64,000 nucleotides of DNA, taken from the NCBI GenBank assembly GCA_963681975.1, contig OY820613.1, positions 2,728,001-2,792,000 on the forward strand, read 5' to 3'. Position numbers and translations under genes: made by a program. The notes under the pieces are model-generated. The model saw nothing but the letters and a program-made list of their open reading frames with translations. It had not been told where the DNA came from and searched no databases. This stretch comes from JANELJ01 sp024511395 (GTDB lineage: Bacteria > Pseudomonadota > Gammaproteobacteria > GRL18). Shown one piece after another: positions 39,390 through 49,353 of the stretch. Numbering within the stretch: position 1 is the first letter of the stretch; every line of letters begins with the position of its first letter.

Positions 39390-40580
39390 CTATGTTAACC
39401 ATTTCTCTGTTTTTTCCCAGGGCAGCTCTGAGGTTCTGGCCAGCTCACCCTTAATATTTAGTTGCTGACTATTAGCAGGAATAGCCTGTTGCTTCAGCTG
39501 TTCTATAATTTTATCCACCATTAACGGCGCCATGGCCAGCTTCACCGGCCAGGCCGTTATAATATTATCCTGAGTGAATACTGCGGGTTCGGCCGGGCGG
39601 CTGCCGTCAGACATTTGAGGTTCGGCCCGGTCAATGGCCAGTACTGACCATTCACAGGCAGAAAAATCCATCCAAGGCATTAGTTTGTGCAGCTCTTTTT
39701 TAGCTGCCTTGATCTGTTCTTTATCTGATCGCCCCCCCCCCTGCTCAGCTATTTCCCCGCCCAGATACCAGACCATTTGTCCATTTCCCAGAGCATGGGA
39801 CGTAATGGTCATTTTAGGCAGGGCACTGGCACCCAGACAATGGGCGTATAATCGTGGTAAAACCGATTCTGATGCCTTAAGCATAGGCATTAACAGGGGA
39901 CGCCGCTGCATTTTGGGCTTATCCATTCCTAGTGTATTTAATAAGGCTTCATTACCTGCACCGGCTGTCAGAATTAATGTCCCGGTACAGAGTTCAGCTC
40001 GACCTTTATCATCTTCAATACAGTATTTACCACCTGTATTTTTACGGATTGTTTTAACCCTGAGTTGCAAAATCCTGTCTGCATACTGTGTTCTAATGGC
40101 TTCCAGCACGGTTTTAATACCCAGTACCGGCTCATCCAGCTGATAGACTTCACCCTGAAAATCTTGCCTGTTAAAAGGCGGCATATAATCGGCCGGCTTT
40201 AGATGCTGCATACGGCTACTCATAACCTTGCTGGCAAAAAATCCGGTCAGCCGGGAAGCCAAGCTTTTATTAGACCACAGGTATTGATGATCCGAGAGTT
40301 TAGCCGCCTGACTCAGATCCACTTCACCCTGTCCCTGCAGACAGACTTTCCAGCGCTGCGGCATCTGGCCTATGGATTGCACTGAATGGGTCAGTTTACC
40401 GGTCAGTGCGTATTTGGTACCGCCGTGAATGATACCCTGAGAAGCCCCGGTCTGCACACTGCCCAGACTGTCGGCCTCCAGTAAAACAACCTGATAACCT
40501 TCTCTTACTAAACGTGCAAGCGTCCACAGACCCGCTATTCCACCACCAATAATGGCAATATCAACAGACTGATGACTCAT
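39390..40580 (-). CDS. FAD-dependent oxidoreductase (DAO family)
   Basis: 396 residues. The N-terminal dinucleotide-binding motif is IAIIGGGIAGLWTLARLVREG (about 8-28) followed by an acidic LLEAD; TGASQGIIHGGTKYAL matches the substrate-side loop of glycerol-3-phosphate dehydrogenase-like DAO proteins. The substrate is unknown. It is located in an LPS gene neighbourhood, between hldE and the aldo/keto reductase, and is separated from hldE by a hairpin unit. Confidence 0.82.
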   Translation of the reverse strand: MSHQSVDIAIIGGGIAGLWTLARLVREGYQVVLLEADSLGSVQTGASQGIIHGGTKYALTGKLTHSVQSIGQMPQRWKVCLQGQGEVDLSQAAKLSDHQYLWSNKSLASRLTGFFASKVMSSRMQHLKPADYMPPFNRQDFQGEVYQLDEPVLGIKTVLEAIRTQYADRILQLRVKTIRKNTGGKYCIEDDKGRAELCTGTLILTAGAGNEALLNTLGMDKPKMQRRPLLMPMLKASESVLPRLYAHCLGASALPKMTITSHALGNGQMVWYLGGEIAEQGGGRSDKEQIKAAKKELHKLMPWMDFSACEWSVLAIDRAEPQMSDGSRPAEPAVFTQDNIITAWPVKLAMAPLMVDKIIEQLKQQAIPANSQQLNIKGELARTSELPWEKTEKWLT

Positions 40581-40635
40581 CTAAAAACTTTGCCTGTTAA
40601 CATAAACTACTCACTAAAAACTGAATAATGTAAGA

Positions 40636-40751
40636 GTGTCCGGGCATGGAGCCTGTATTTACGGGGTTTATGGAGGCAGGATGCCGAGATAAAGCAACAC
40701 ATGGATGTGCCTGAGCGTCCCCGTAAATACAGGCTCTATGCCCGGATACAG
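40636..40751. repeat. Long intergenic hairpin, CATCCATG family, unit 2
   Basis: About 116 bp. Arms TGTCCGGGCATGGAGCCTGT and its inverse (ACAGGCTCTATGCCCGGATACA) pair over about 30 bp. Read on the minus strand, the core CGGGGACGCTCAGGCACATC-CATGTGTTGCTTT matches unit 1 (CGGGGACGCTCAAGTACATC-CATGTATCGCTTT), including the closing CCCCGTAAA. Confidence 0.82.
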
Positions 40752-40768
40752 TAATATCTGCACTACAC

Positions 40769-42223
40769 TTATTCAGCATCTTTATTTTCAACCGAATCAT
40801 CTGCCGCACGAATTGAACGTATCAGACCGGTGGTGGAACAATTATCCACATATTCCATAACCAGAACTTCACCGCCCTGCTCCCGTACACACTCTCCGCC
40901 TGGGATATCATCGGGATTATTATCCCCACCCTTAATCAGTACTGAGGGCGATACCTCGCAAATCAGACGGGTGGGGGTATCTTCGTAAAACGGTACCACC
41001 CAGTCCACGTAGCTCAGACCGGCCAGCACCTGCATACGCCGCTGCATAGTGTTAACCGGACGTTCCGGCCCTTTAATGCGTTTCACTGAATCGTCATCAT
41101 TGACGGCCACCACCAGCCGGTCACCCAGTTTTTTGGCCTGTTCTAGGTAAGTGACATGGCCGGCATGCAGAATATCAAAACAGCCATTGGTCATAATCAC
41201 CTTTTCACCGTGATTTTTAGCATCCCGCACCAGTTCTACCAGGCGTTGTTCTGTCACTATTCCCTGCTCTACATCACTGAGCTGACGCATGGCGGTACGT
41301 AATTCATGCACAGTGACGGTGGCCGTACCCACCTTACCCACGACTACGCTGGCCGCCAGATTGGCGAGTCTGGTGGCATCAACCAGAGAAAGGCCGGCTG
41401 CTACCGAAGCCGCCAAAGTGGCAATGACCGTATCACCGGCACCGGTTACATCAAACACATCTCTGGCACGGGTAGGCAGATGTACCGGTTCACAACCCGA
41501 CTGTATCAAAGTCATACCCTTCTCACTACGGGTAATTAACAGGGCTTCAAGCTGCAGCTCCTGACGCAGTTGTTCCGCTTTTTCTACCAACTGTTCATCA
41601 CTGTCACAATGCCCCACTATGGCTTCAAATTCAGATAAATTGGGCGTCAATAAGGTCGCCCCCCTGTAAATAGAAAAATCACTGCCTTTAGGGTCAATAA
41701 TAATCTGCTTGTCCTGTGCTCTGGCTAGGTCAATTAACGCCGGCAGTTCCCGCAGAGTACCCTTCTGGTAATCAGAAAAAACCACCACATCATAATCGGC
41801 TAACTGGTGTTGATAAGCCTGTAATAGAGACTGACAACTTTGTGGATGAAATCCATCTTCAAAGTCCAGCCTGATCAACTGCTGGTGGCGGCTGAGAATG
41901 CGTAACTTGGTAATAGTGGTACAGTTTTCCAGCTCCACAAAACGGCAGTTTACCCCCTGACCGGACAGCCGTTGTTTAAGAATCCGCGCCGGCTCATCCT
42001 GACCGGTAAGGCCCACCAGTGCAAGATGACCATTTAGAGCCGCAATATTAAGTGCCACATTACCGGCACCGCCTGGACGCTCTTCCGACTCCTCAATTTT
42101 AACCACAGGTACCGGGGCTTCGGGTGAAATGCGGGAGGTCGGGCCATGCCAGTAACGATCCAGCATTAAATCTCCGACCACAAGGATTCTGGCCGGAGAG
42201 AAATCAGGTATAGGTATTTGCAT
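40769..42223 (-). CDS. hldE: bifunctional heptose-7-phosphate kinase / heptose-1-phosphate adenylyltransferase
   Basis: 484 residues, the length of HldE. The N-terminal PfkB kinase domain (about 1-315) has RPGGAGNVALNIA and DVTGAGDTVIATLA; the C-terminal cytidylyltransferase-like domain (about 345-470) has MTNGCFDILHAGHVTYL and the KRIKG loop. It makes ADP-D-glycero-beta-D-manno-heptose precursor for the LPS inner core. Confidence 0.96.
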   Translation of the reverse strand: MQIPIPDFSPARILVVGDLMLDRYWHGPTSRISPEAPVPVVKIEESEERPGGAGNVALNIAALNGHLALVGLTGQDEPARILKQRLSGQGVNCRFVELENCTTITKLRILSRHQQLIRLDFEDGFHPQSCQSLLQAYQHQLADYDVVVFSDYQKGTLRELPALIDLARAQDKQIIIDPKGSDFSIYRGATLLTPNLSEFEAIVGHCDSDEQLVEKAEQLRQELQLEALLITRSEKGMTLIQSGCEPVHLPTRARDVFDVTGAGDTVIATLAASVAAGLSLVDATRLANLAASVVVGKVGTATVTVHELRTAMRQLSDVEQGIVTEQRLVELVRDAKNHGEKVIMTNGCFDILHAGHVTYLEQAKKLGDRLVVAVNDDDSVKRIKGPERPVNTMQRRMQVLAGLSYVDWVVPFYEDTPTRLICEVSPSVLIKGGDNNPDDIPGGECVREQGGEVLVMEYVDNCSTTGLIRSIRAADDSVENKDAE

Positions 42224-42347
42224 TGATTTTATTTTCTTTATTGTTTTCTTTAACTAAAGTTTAGAGCGACAGCTCACCCTTGAGAGTCCTGTTTCGCTCA
42301 TACGTTCTTTAACAATTTGTTTATAACCAGCTGTTTTGAAATTGTTT

Positions 42348-43636
42348 TTATAACAAATCTTCAAATCGCCTTAAAATATCCGTATCCGGCGGGTGGAATT
42401 TTTGGGACTTACCATCCCACCAGTCCCTGACCCTAACCTGCGAAAAATACCTTATCAGTCCCATTCGTATTCTTCCGGCAGTAATGGGTGTATTCTTTCG
42501 CCAGGGCGTATTATCAATTAAGCGCAATACCGGGTCCGGACATTTAATAGCCCGCAATTGAGGTATAATATACCCCGGAGCAATAATGTGTACCCATCGA
42601 TGTAACACCTTCCGGGTTTTCTGCCAGGTCTGTTTCATGCCCCAGTCATTTTTTAACTGATTGAACAAGGGCTCAATCGACCAGCGCTTTTCATAAGCGA
42701 CAATAATATCCAGACCACTTAACTGCATATCTGTTGACAGTAATAGACGTGGTCTTTTTTCCCTTTAGAGTCCTCAAACTCACACCAGACAAAGCATACC
42801 GACTGGCCATTCAGAAAGCGGGCTTTAGCCACTGCTGTTCGGTAATTAACCTGCTGTTCACGTCCATACAGGTGTACGGTTTCCTTATTTAAAGGCAGCC
42901 GTTTAATTTCTTCTTTATGTATAACGTGTCCCATATTTTCCGGGTCGTCCCCGGCCTTTACCTTGCCAGGGTCGTTTATATAATACGGTATCGATTCGTA
43001 CCTGACCTATAACCGTCATATTATAAGCCTGTACCGGTTCAATAAAAGAACGGCGCATATATCAACTGTCCACCAATACAGTAACCGCTTTATCTTTTAG
43101 CGGTTCCAGCAATGCCCGGATAAGACTTCGGGCAATTACCAGTTTACCACTGTTACCGGCCTGTGGTGTTAAACGTAATAACAATGGCAGAGGTGTATTA
43201 CAGCCAGAACGCTTAACAATCGCAGCCAGTGCTACCCGGCATTGCCCTCTGACATACCGGGCAGATTGGTTTTATTACCATGCTGGTGGTGTATCTGACT
43301 CATGGGTGCCTTTTTGGAATGACGCAGCACGATAGAGTCATCTATAGCCAGATAAACCGGATTATCCCCAAACAGCTTTAGAAACAGGGCCGTCCACTGT
43401 CTCATCAGTTTAAGATAAGACCACTGAGCGGTTTCAAGCCATTTATAATAACCGGGCCATTGTCTGACCATGTCCAGTATCCAGATAGCACTGGTTACAA
43501 ACCCTGATTGAGTTAATAAACTGCCCATTAGTAACTCAATAAAGGTTTTTGCGCTCCTAAGGGGTAGCGCTCGGGTTAAAAATGTTATGTAATAAAACAG
43601 TTCACCGGGGATATTGCTGTATCCTTTGGTGTGCAT
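42348..43636 (-). pseudogene. IS701-type DDE transposase, multiple frameshifts
   Basis: The N-terminal part is MHTKGYSNIPGELF...VYLAIDDSIVLRHSKKAP (first Asp). A frameshift near 43240 leads into YVRGQCRVALAAIVKRSG; an in-frame TGA replaces a Trp after VLVDS (near 43061); another shift precedes KEEIKRLPLNKETVH and one more lies just before MQLSGLDIIVAYEKRWSIEP (third catalytic Glu region). At least four lesions: long dead. Confidence 0.82.
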
Positions 43637-43760
43637 TGCGACCTCCAGAAGTTTGTTTTTTCTTACTGAAGGCAGCAATGCTGCCGAATTTTTGTCAACT
43701 GTTTTTTGTTTTTTTTACATTTTTTTCCTGTTTTTACTGAATTATTTTGTTTACCTCGGA

Positions 43761-43872
43761 GTAACAGGGGCAGGGTGTCCCTTGATGAAGTTTCGACAGC
43801 AGGGAGGCTGTCGAAAAGCCTCCATGGATGGATTCACGGCGGCTTCAGCAAGGGATACCCGGTTCCTGTTAC
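43761..43872. repeat. Long hairpin, CATCCATG family, unit 3
   Basis: About 112 bp. Arms GTAACAGGGGCAGGGTGTCC and the inverse ending GGGATACCCGGTTCCTGTTAC pair over about 24 bp. The interior has a second stem TTTCGACAGC/GCTGTCGAAA and CCTCCATGGATGG. It sits within the right part of the IS701-like element. Confidence 0.72.
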
Positions 43873-44086
43873 AGACTATCGGTTAACTGAGGTAATCAAT
43901 AAATTTTAAATGATTCTCCTTTTTGGGGGATCTGAAACTCTAAACTTTAGTTCTTTAATTTCTATCGGCTAATACTATTTTTACACACTTAAAGGGTCTG
44001 CTCTATGGTATCATATTGGTAAAACTGAAACCCGATATTAAACTCTGAATTGTACAACCAATAGTCATTTTTATAAAAATAATAAT

Positions 44087-45034
44087 ATGAGCACTGAGGA
44101 TTTTTCCTGGCAGAACTATCTTGCCCCAAAATACTGGCCGTCCTGGCTGGGTCTGGGTGGTATGAGAGTACTGGCCATGCTGCCCTATTGTACCCAGCTG
44201 TTTATCGGACGTCGATTAGGTGACTTATTTGCTCGCTTATCTCCTTATCGCCACGAAATTGTACAAACCAATATTCAGATCTGCTTTCCTGAACTGGCCG
44301 CTGAACAACAGCAAAAACTAATCCGGGATCATTTCCACTCTATCGGGATCAGTATTGCCGAAACCGCACTAGCCTGGTGGGGTAAAGATAAAAAACTAAA
44401 AAAAATGCTCACGGTTAAGGGCTATGAGCATGTAGAAAAAGCTTTACAGGAAAAAACCGGGGCTATTTTACTAGGCGCTCATTATACCACCACTGAAATA
44501 GCCGGCCGAATGTTCAATATTGACCATAAACTGGCCGTCAGTTACCAGAAAATGCGTAACCCGATTTTTAATTACATGACGCTTAAGGGTCGGGAAAGAT
44601 GCATGGATCGGGTATTTGGCCGGGATGAAATTCGGGCTACCTTTCGCTACATTAAACAAAACCATTTAATGTGGATAGCTGTCGATCAGAATGCCGGAAT
44701 CGAAAACAGCCTGTTTATTCCCTTTTTCGGCACCCAGGCCGCCAGCCAGACCGTGGCTTCACGTATGGCCAAAGTAACCAAAGCTCCAGTGATCCCTTAT
44801 ATATCCAGGCGGCTGGACAATGCCCAGGGTTACGTTGTTGAATTTTTACCGCCTCTGGAGAACTTTCCCGGAAAATCACTGGAAGAAGATACTCTACGCA
44901 CTAACCAGCTCCTGGAAAAATTTATCCGCCAGGCACCGGAACAATATTTATGGGTTCACCGCCGCTTTAAAAACCGCCCGGAAGGTGAGCCGAAACTGTA
45001 TCGAAAAAAACCCAGACGAGCAAAAAAACAGTGA
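44087..45034 (+). CDS. LpxL/HtrB-family lipid A acyltransferase, first copy
   Basis: 315 residues. It has an N-terminal hydrophobic stretch, the HX4E motif in LLGAHYTTTEIAGRM (about 125-139), IAVDQNAGIENSLFIPFFG (about 202) and WVHRRFKNRPEG at the end, all typical of LpxL/LpxM. It transfers an acyl chain to Kdo2-lipid IVA on the inner membrane. Which position it acylates cannot be told. Its stop overlaps the GTG start of the kinase gene. Confidence 0.9.
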   Translation: MSTEDFSWQNYLAPKYWPSWLGLGGMRVLAMLPYCTQLFIGRRLGDLFARLSPYRHEIVQTNIQICFPELAAEQQQKLIRDHFHSIGISIAETALAWWGKDKKLKKMLTVKGYEHVEKALQEKTGAILLGAHYTTTEIAGRMFNIDHKLAVSYQKMRNPIFNYMTLKGRERCMDRVFGRDEIRATFRYIKQNHLMWIAVDQNAGIENSLFIPFFGTQAASQTVASRMAKVTKAPVIPYISRRLDNAQGYVVEFLPPLENFPGKSLEEDTLRTNQLLEKFIRQAPEQYLWVHRRFKNRPEGEPKLYRKKPRRAKKQ

Positions 45035-45810
45035 GCCAGCCATATTTAAAAGATTATTTTCCAGAACACAGCTGGCAAAGTCTGTTTAAACAGAACAATC
45101 TGGAGCAGTTTGAAGCACTGTGGGTACTGGAAAGTGAATGGTTTGAACCGCCTAATTACCGCAGAAACGGCTGGAGTGGTGTAATAAAATACCCCCTGAC
45201 GGATACCCATGGGAATACTACCTGGGTGTTTATTAAACGCCAGGAAAATCATAATTATAAAACCCTGTGTCACCCGTTTAGCGGTGTACCCACTTTCCGC
45301 CGGGAATATATCAATATACAACGCCTGAACCAGTATAATATTCCAACCCTGACCACACTTTACTACGGTGAGCGTCAAATCAGTAGCAAAAGCCAGAGTA
45401 TTCTGGTTACCCTGTCACTGGAAGGTTATGAGAGCTTTGAGTCCTTTTTTGCTGATGACCAACCGGTGGATGACAGGCTGACCAAAAAAATTATGCAGCT
45501 GGCCGGCCAGCATACCCGGCGACTGCACGATGCCCATTTTCGTCACGGCAGTTTGTACCCCAAGCACTTTTTTGTAAAAGCGGAAGGTGATACTGTGGAT
45601 GTCCATTTTATTGATCTGGAAAAGCTGAAATGGTTTCCCTTTGCTTACCTAGTTCGTATGAATGATCTGTCTCGTATTATTCGCCGCCGGGCACCGATCA
45701 GCAAACAGGCCATTGAAATTCTGATCCAAAATTATCTGACCACCGGCCAGGATCTGCAACAAACACGTCTAGGACACAAACTCAGAACATTATTAGAGCA
45801 TACTGACTGA
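45031..45810 (+). CDS. InaA/WaaP-family lipopolysaccharide kinase
   Basis: 259 residues, GTG start overlapping the previous stop (GTGA). Kinase-like fold: HRHGSLYPKHFFV-type catalytic loop (RHGSLYPKHFF, about 171) and the metal-binding VHFIDLEKLKW (about 191). WaaP-family enzymes phosphorylate LPS core heptose. Its position between two acyltransferase genes in one operon supports an LPS substrate. Confidence 0.85.
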   Translation: MSQPYLKDYFPEHSWQSLFKQNNLEQFEALWVLESEWFEPPNYRRNGWSGVIKYPLTDTHGNTTWVFIKRQENHNYKTLCHPFSGVPTFRREYINIQRLNQYNIPTLTTLYYGERQISSKSQSILVTLSLEGYESFESFFADDQPVDDRLTKKIMQLAGQHTRRLHDAHFRHGSLYPKHFFVKAEGDTVDVHFIDLEKLKWFPFAYLVRMNDLSRIIRRRAPISKQAIEILIQNYLTTGQDLQQTRLGHKLRTLLEHTD

Positions 45811-45843
45811 CAATTATGAGCTTTAAACGACAAGTTTTAAACG

Positions 45844-46737
45844 ATGAGCCTAAATAAAAGCCAACTAGCTATTGCCGGACTTAAATTTCTATCTTGGTTT
45901 CCCCTGCCTGTACTGCATGGTATGGGTTTTATTATCGGCTCTGTTTTATATCACTTACCCAATAACAGCAGAAAAGTTGCACAACAAAATCTGACTTTGT
46001 GTTTTCCTGAATTATCCGCCTCCGAAAGAGATAAATTATTACACCAGAGTCTGATTGAAAGCAGCAAAACCCTGCTGGAAATGGGCCCTATGTGGTTCTG
46101 GCCCCTGAAACGAATGTGGCGACTGGATAAAGGCGTAGTCGGACGTGAACATATCGACAATATACGAGCTCAGGGACGAGGTGTAATTGCTCTGACACCG
46201 CACCTGGGTCAATGGGAATTTCTGGGTATGCTGGCTCAGAGCATAGCTCCTATGACCAGCCTGTACCGCCCGCCCCGGCTCAAGGAGTTTGACCAGTTTC
46301 TAATTCAGGCCCGACTGCGTACCGGCAATACCCTGGCACCTACCACCACATCCGGGGTAAAACTACTGTACAGAACTTTAAGAAAAGAGAATATGACCGG
46401 TATTTTACCCGATCAGAATCCGGGTAACGGCGGGGTTTTTGCGCCTTTTTTCGGTATTGAAGCCAACACCATGACACTGGTACATAAACTGGCTGAAAAA
46501 ACCGGTGCCGGTATTGTTATTGCCTATGCCGACCGCCTGCCCCGTGGGCAGGGTTTTATTACCCGCATTCATCCGGTAGATGAGCAAGGTATATTGAATA
46601 GGGAGCCTGTTGCTGCGGCAACCGCTTTGAATCAGGCGGTGGAAATGTGTGTACGTGAACAACCGACACAATATCAGTGGACCTATAAGCGGTTTAAAAA
46701 ACGTCCTGAAGGGGAAGAAAAGTTATATAAAAAATAA
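45844..46737 (+). CDS. LpxL/LpxM-family lipid A acyltransferase, second copy
   Basis: 297 residues. HX4E motif in LTPHLGQWEFLGML (about 118), SLYRPPRLKEFD (about 140), GILPDQNPGNGGVFAPFFG (about 190) and terminal YKRFKKRPEGEEKLY. It is only distantly like the copy at 44087 and probably adds a different acyl chain. It converges with msbA (37 bp between stops). Confidence 0.9.
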   Translation: MSLNKSQLAIAGLKFLSWFPLPVLHGMGFIIGSVLYHLPNNSRKVAQQNLTLCFPELSASERDKLLHQSLIESSKTLLEMGPMWFWPLKRMWRLDKGVVGREHIDNIRAQGRGVIALTPHLGQWEFLGMLAQSIAPMTSLYRPPRLKEFDQFLIQARLRTGNTLAPTTTSGVKLLYRTLRKENMTGILPDQNPGNGGVFAPFFGIEANTMTLVHKLAEKTGAGIVIAYADRLPRGQGFITRIHPVDEQGILNREPVAAATALNQAVEMCVREQPTQYQWTYKRFKKRPEGEEKLYKK

Positions 46738-46773
46738 AATTATACTGCTTCTTCAGAAAATAACCGTATATTT

Positions 46774-48579
46774 TTATTTTTGTTCCAGCCTTCTATCTGG
46801 TGTGTCATTTTCCAGTAACTGACTGTTATGCAGATTACTGTAATAGCCATTTTTCTCCAGTAATTCATTATGGCTGCCCTGTTCTACCACGCAGCCGTGA
46901 TCCATTACCACAATAAGATCAGCATTTTCTATAGTAGACAGACGGTGGGCAATCACCAGAGTGGTTCTGCCCTGCATCACATTGTCCAGGGCAGCCTGGA
47001 TTTTACGCTCAGATTCGGTATCCAGTGCCGAGGTAGCTTCATCCAGAATAAGGATAGGTGCATCTTTTAACAGAGCCCGGGCTATTGCCAGACGCTGACG
47101 CTGGCCGCCGGATAACAGCACCCCGTCTTCCCCGACTAAGGTATCCAGCCCATCTGACTGCTCATTTATAAACTCCATAGCATAAGCCAGCTCTGCGGCC
47201 TTAATAACCTCTTCTCTGCTGTGTTTACTCAAAGAACCATAGGCAATATTTTTTTCAATGGTGTCATTAAATAAAGTCACCTGCTGGCTTACAAAAGCAA
47301 TCTGATCACGCAAATTACTCAATTTGTAATCCTTTAACGATCGGTCATCCAGCAGGATCTCGCCCTGCGATGCATCATAAAAACGGGGTATCAGGTTAGC
47401 TATGGTTGATTTACCACTACCAGAATGACCAACCAGAGCAACTGTTTGTCCAAGTTCAATAATTAAATTAAGATCCTTTAATATCACTTTATCTGATGCT
47501 GGATAAGTAAAGGTCAGGTTTTTAAACTCCAGTTTACCCACCGCTCTATCAATAGTCAGGGAACCGTTATCCTGTTCAGCCTGCTGATCAATCAACTCAA
47601 AAATACTCTCAGAGGCAGCAATCCCCCGTTGTATTGTTGAATTCACTTCACTTAGCTGGCGTATGGGTTTGGGTAGAAGACCAGCCGCTGTAATATATGT
47701 AATAAAAGCAGCGGGATCCATGTCTCCCGTAAATGAAAGTGCCAGAAATACCAGTAAAGCCAATGCCAGAGCCACTATCATCTGCAATATAGGGGTATTG
47801 ATTGAAGAGGTCAGCACCATTTTCATATTCTGCTGGTAATTATTCTTACTGGCTTTATGAAAACGTTGTTTTTCATACTCCTGGCCGCTGAAACTTTTGA
47901 CCTCTTTATAACCACCAATGGCCTCTGAGGAAACGTGAGTTAAATCCCCCATGGAAACCTGAATTTTCTTGCTGAGTTTTTTAAAACGTTTACTGGCATA
48001 GCTGACCACAAAGCCAATAAGGGGAGCTACAGCCAGAAAGGCCAGAGACAACTGCCAGTTAAGATAAAACAGATACCCCAGCAAGGCAATAACAGCAATG
48101 CCTTCCCGGATCACCACCTTGACGGCATCCGTAGCCGCCCCGGTGACCTGGGTAACATTAAAGGTGATTAAGGAGATCAGATGCCCTGAATTATGTTGCT
48201 CATAAAAGCCATTAGGCAGTAAAATCAGCTTGTCAAACAGGTCATTACGCATGGAATGCACAATAGAATTAGATACTTTAGCCAGAAAATAGTTACCAAT
48301 AAAACTACCCGTACCACGCAAAACATAAATACCCAATAAAGATAAAGGGATCAAGTAAACCGCTGAAGGCTCTTTGGTATAAACTGCATCAGCTAGCCAG
48401 CCTGCGATAGAAGCCAGTAGGGGCTGGGAACTGGAGTACATTAAATATCCCAAAATACTTAATACAAATATTTTCCAGTGGGGCTTAACGTATTTTAAAA
48501 GACGGATGTAAACCTTTAAACCAGATGGTTTCTCTTGTTCGGACACTGATATTTCCATGGATTTAAAAAGCCTGATCAT
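46774..48579 (-). CDS. msbA: lipid A export ATP-binding/permease protein
   Basis: 601 residues. An N-terminal six-helix ABC exporter domain (about 30-320) is followed by an ATPase domain: Walker A VGHSGSGKSTIAN (about 380), signature LSGGQRQRLAIARALL (about 485) and Walker B ILILDEATSALD (about 507). It flips lipid A-core across the inner membrane. The start at 48579 (MIRLFKS) or the internal ATG at 48558 are both possible. Confidence 0.95.
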   Translation of the reverse strand: MIRLFKSMEISVSEQEKPSGLKVYIRLLKYVKPHWKIFVLSILGYLMYSSSQPLLASIAGWLADAVYTKEPSAVYLIPLSLLGIYVLRGTGSFIGNYFLAKVSNSIVHSMRNDLFDKLILLPNGFYEQHNSGHLISLITFNVTQVTGAATDAVKVVIREGIAVIALLGYLFYLNWQLSLAFLAVAPLIGFVVSYASKRFKKLSKKIQVSMGDLTHVSSEAIGGYKEVKSFSGQEYEKQRFHKASKNNYQQNMKMVLTSSINTPILQMIVALALALLVFLALSFTGDMDPAAFITYITAAGLLPKPIRQLSEVNSTIQRGIAASESIFELIDQQAEQDNGSLTIDRAVGKLEFKNLTFTYPASDKVILKDLNLIIELGQTVALVGHSGSGKSTIANLIPRFYDASQGEILLDDRSLKDYKLSNLRDQIAFVSQQVTLFNDTIEKNIAYGSLSKHSREEVIKAAELAYAMEFINEQSDGLDTLVGEDGVLLSGGQRQRLAIARALLKDAPILILDEATSALDTESERKIQAALDNVMQGRTTLVIAHRLSTIENADLIVVMDHGCVVEQGSHNELLEKNGYYSNLHNSQLLENDTPDRRLEQK

Positions 48580-48687
48580 ATCATAACTTAATGAATTTAC
48601 GTATTTACTGGTCTTTTTGATTGTTGGTATGGGATAATTGCAGAATTGTAAAAAACACTAAAACTAATTAATTGATACAATCTCTAG

Positions 48688-49353
48688 ATGCATAATTTAA
48701 GCCTGAATGAATACCAACAGTTAACTGTAGATTCCAGTATTTTAAGTTGTGATGAATTTGGTGACAAAGTCCTTGCTTTAAATGATCAATCTATTATAAA
48801 ACTATTTCGTGTCAAACGTTTTATATCCCAGGCAACACTATATTCACCAGCCAGGCGTTTTGCCCGCAATGTCAGGTGCCTTAAAAAAATTGGCATACCT
48901 ACCGTTACAATAATTGATTTATATAAAATATCTGATTTAAAAAGAACAGCCGTTCATTACAAGCCTCTCAAGGGGTTAACAGTAAGAGAATATATGCAGC
49001 AACATGGAACTTTCCCTGAATTCCTTGAAAAATTCGGTATTTTCCTGGCCAGAATGCATAATAAAGGCGTATTTTTTCGATCCGCTCATTTTGGCAATAT
49101 TGTTTATACCCCTGAAAAAGAATTCGGATTGATCGATGTTTCAGATATGAGTATCAGCCCGTTTTCTCTGGGTTTTTTCAAGCGAATACGTAATCTTAAG
49201 CATATTTTTCGTGTCAGAGAAGATGTGGATTTTATATTGGATAGCAGTATCATTGAACAAAGTTATTTGCAACATTGTCCTATCAAAAACGCAATTTTTA
49301 AGCATTATTTCTTACAAAGAATAAAGTACATGAAACTGAATGCATGCAACTAA
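48688..49353 (+). CDS. WaaP/InaA-like kinase-fold protein, LPS locus
   Basis: 221 residues. The fold resembles small LPS kinases: FFRSAHFGNIVYTPE (catalytic loop with Asn, about 136) and FGLIDVSDMSISPF (metal Asp, about 150). AT-rich compared with the msbA side. It overlaps the O-antigen ligase start by 14 bp. Probable core-modifying enzyme; activity is inferred only. Confidence 0.65.
   Translation: MHNLSLNEYQQLTVDSSILSCDEFGDKVLALNDQSIIKLFRVKRFISQATLYSPARRFARNVRCLKKIGIPTVTIIDLYKISDLKRTAVHYKPLKGLTVREYMQQHGTFPEFLEKFGIFLARMHNKGVFFRSAHFGNIVYTPEKEFGLIDVSDMSISPFSLGFFKRIRNLKHIFRVREDVDFILDSSIIEQSYLQHCPIKNAIFKHYFLQRIKYMKLNACN

Larger units (their letters stand above)
42252..43952 (-). mobile_element. 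IS701-like element, degenerate
   Basis: A 15-bp inverted repeat AACTAAAGTTTAGAG bounds the region (42252-42266 and 43938-43952). Inside are a decayed DDE transposase and, near the right end, a palindromic hairpin unit. The element splits hldE from the lpxL-waaP-lpxL genes. Confidence 0.65.
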
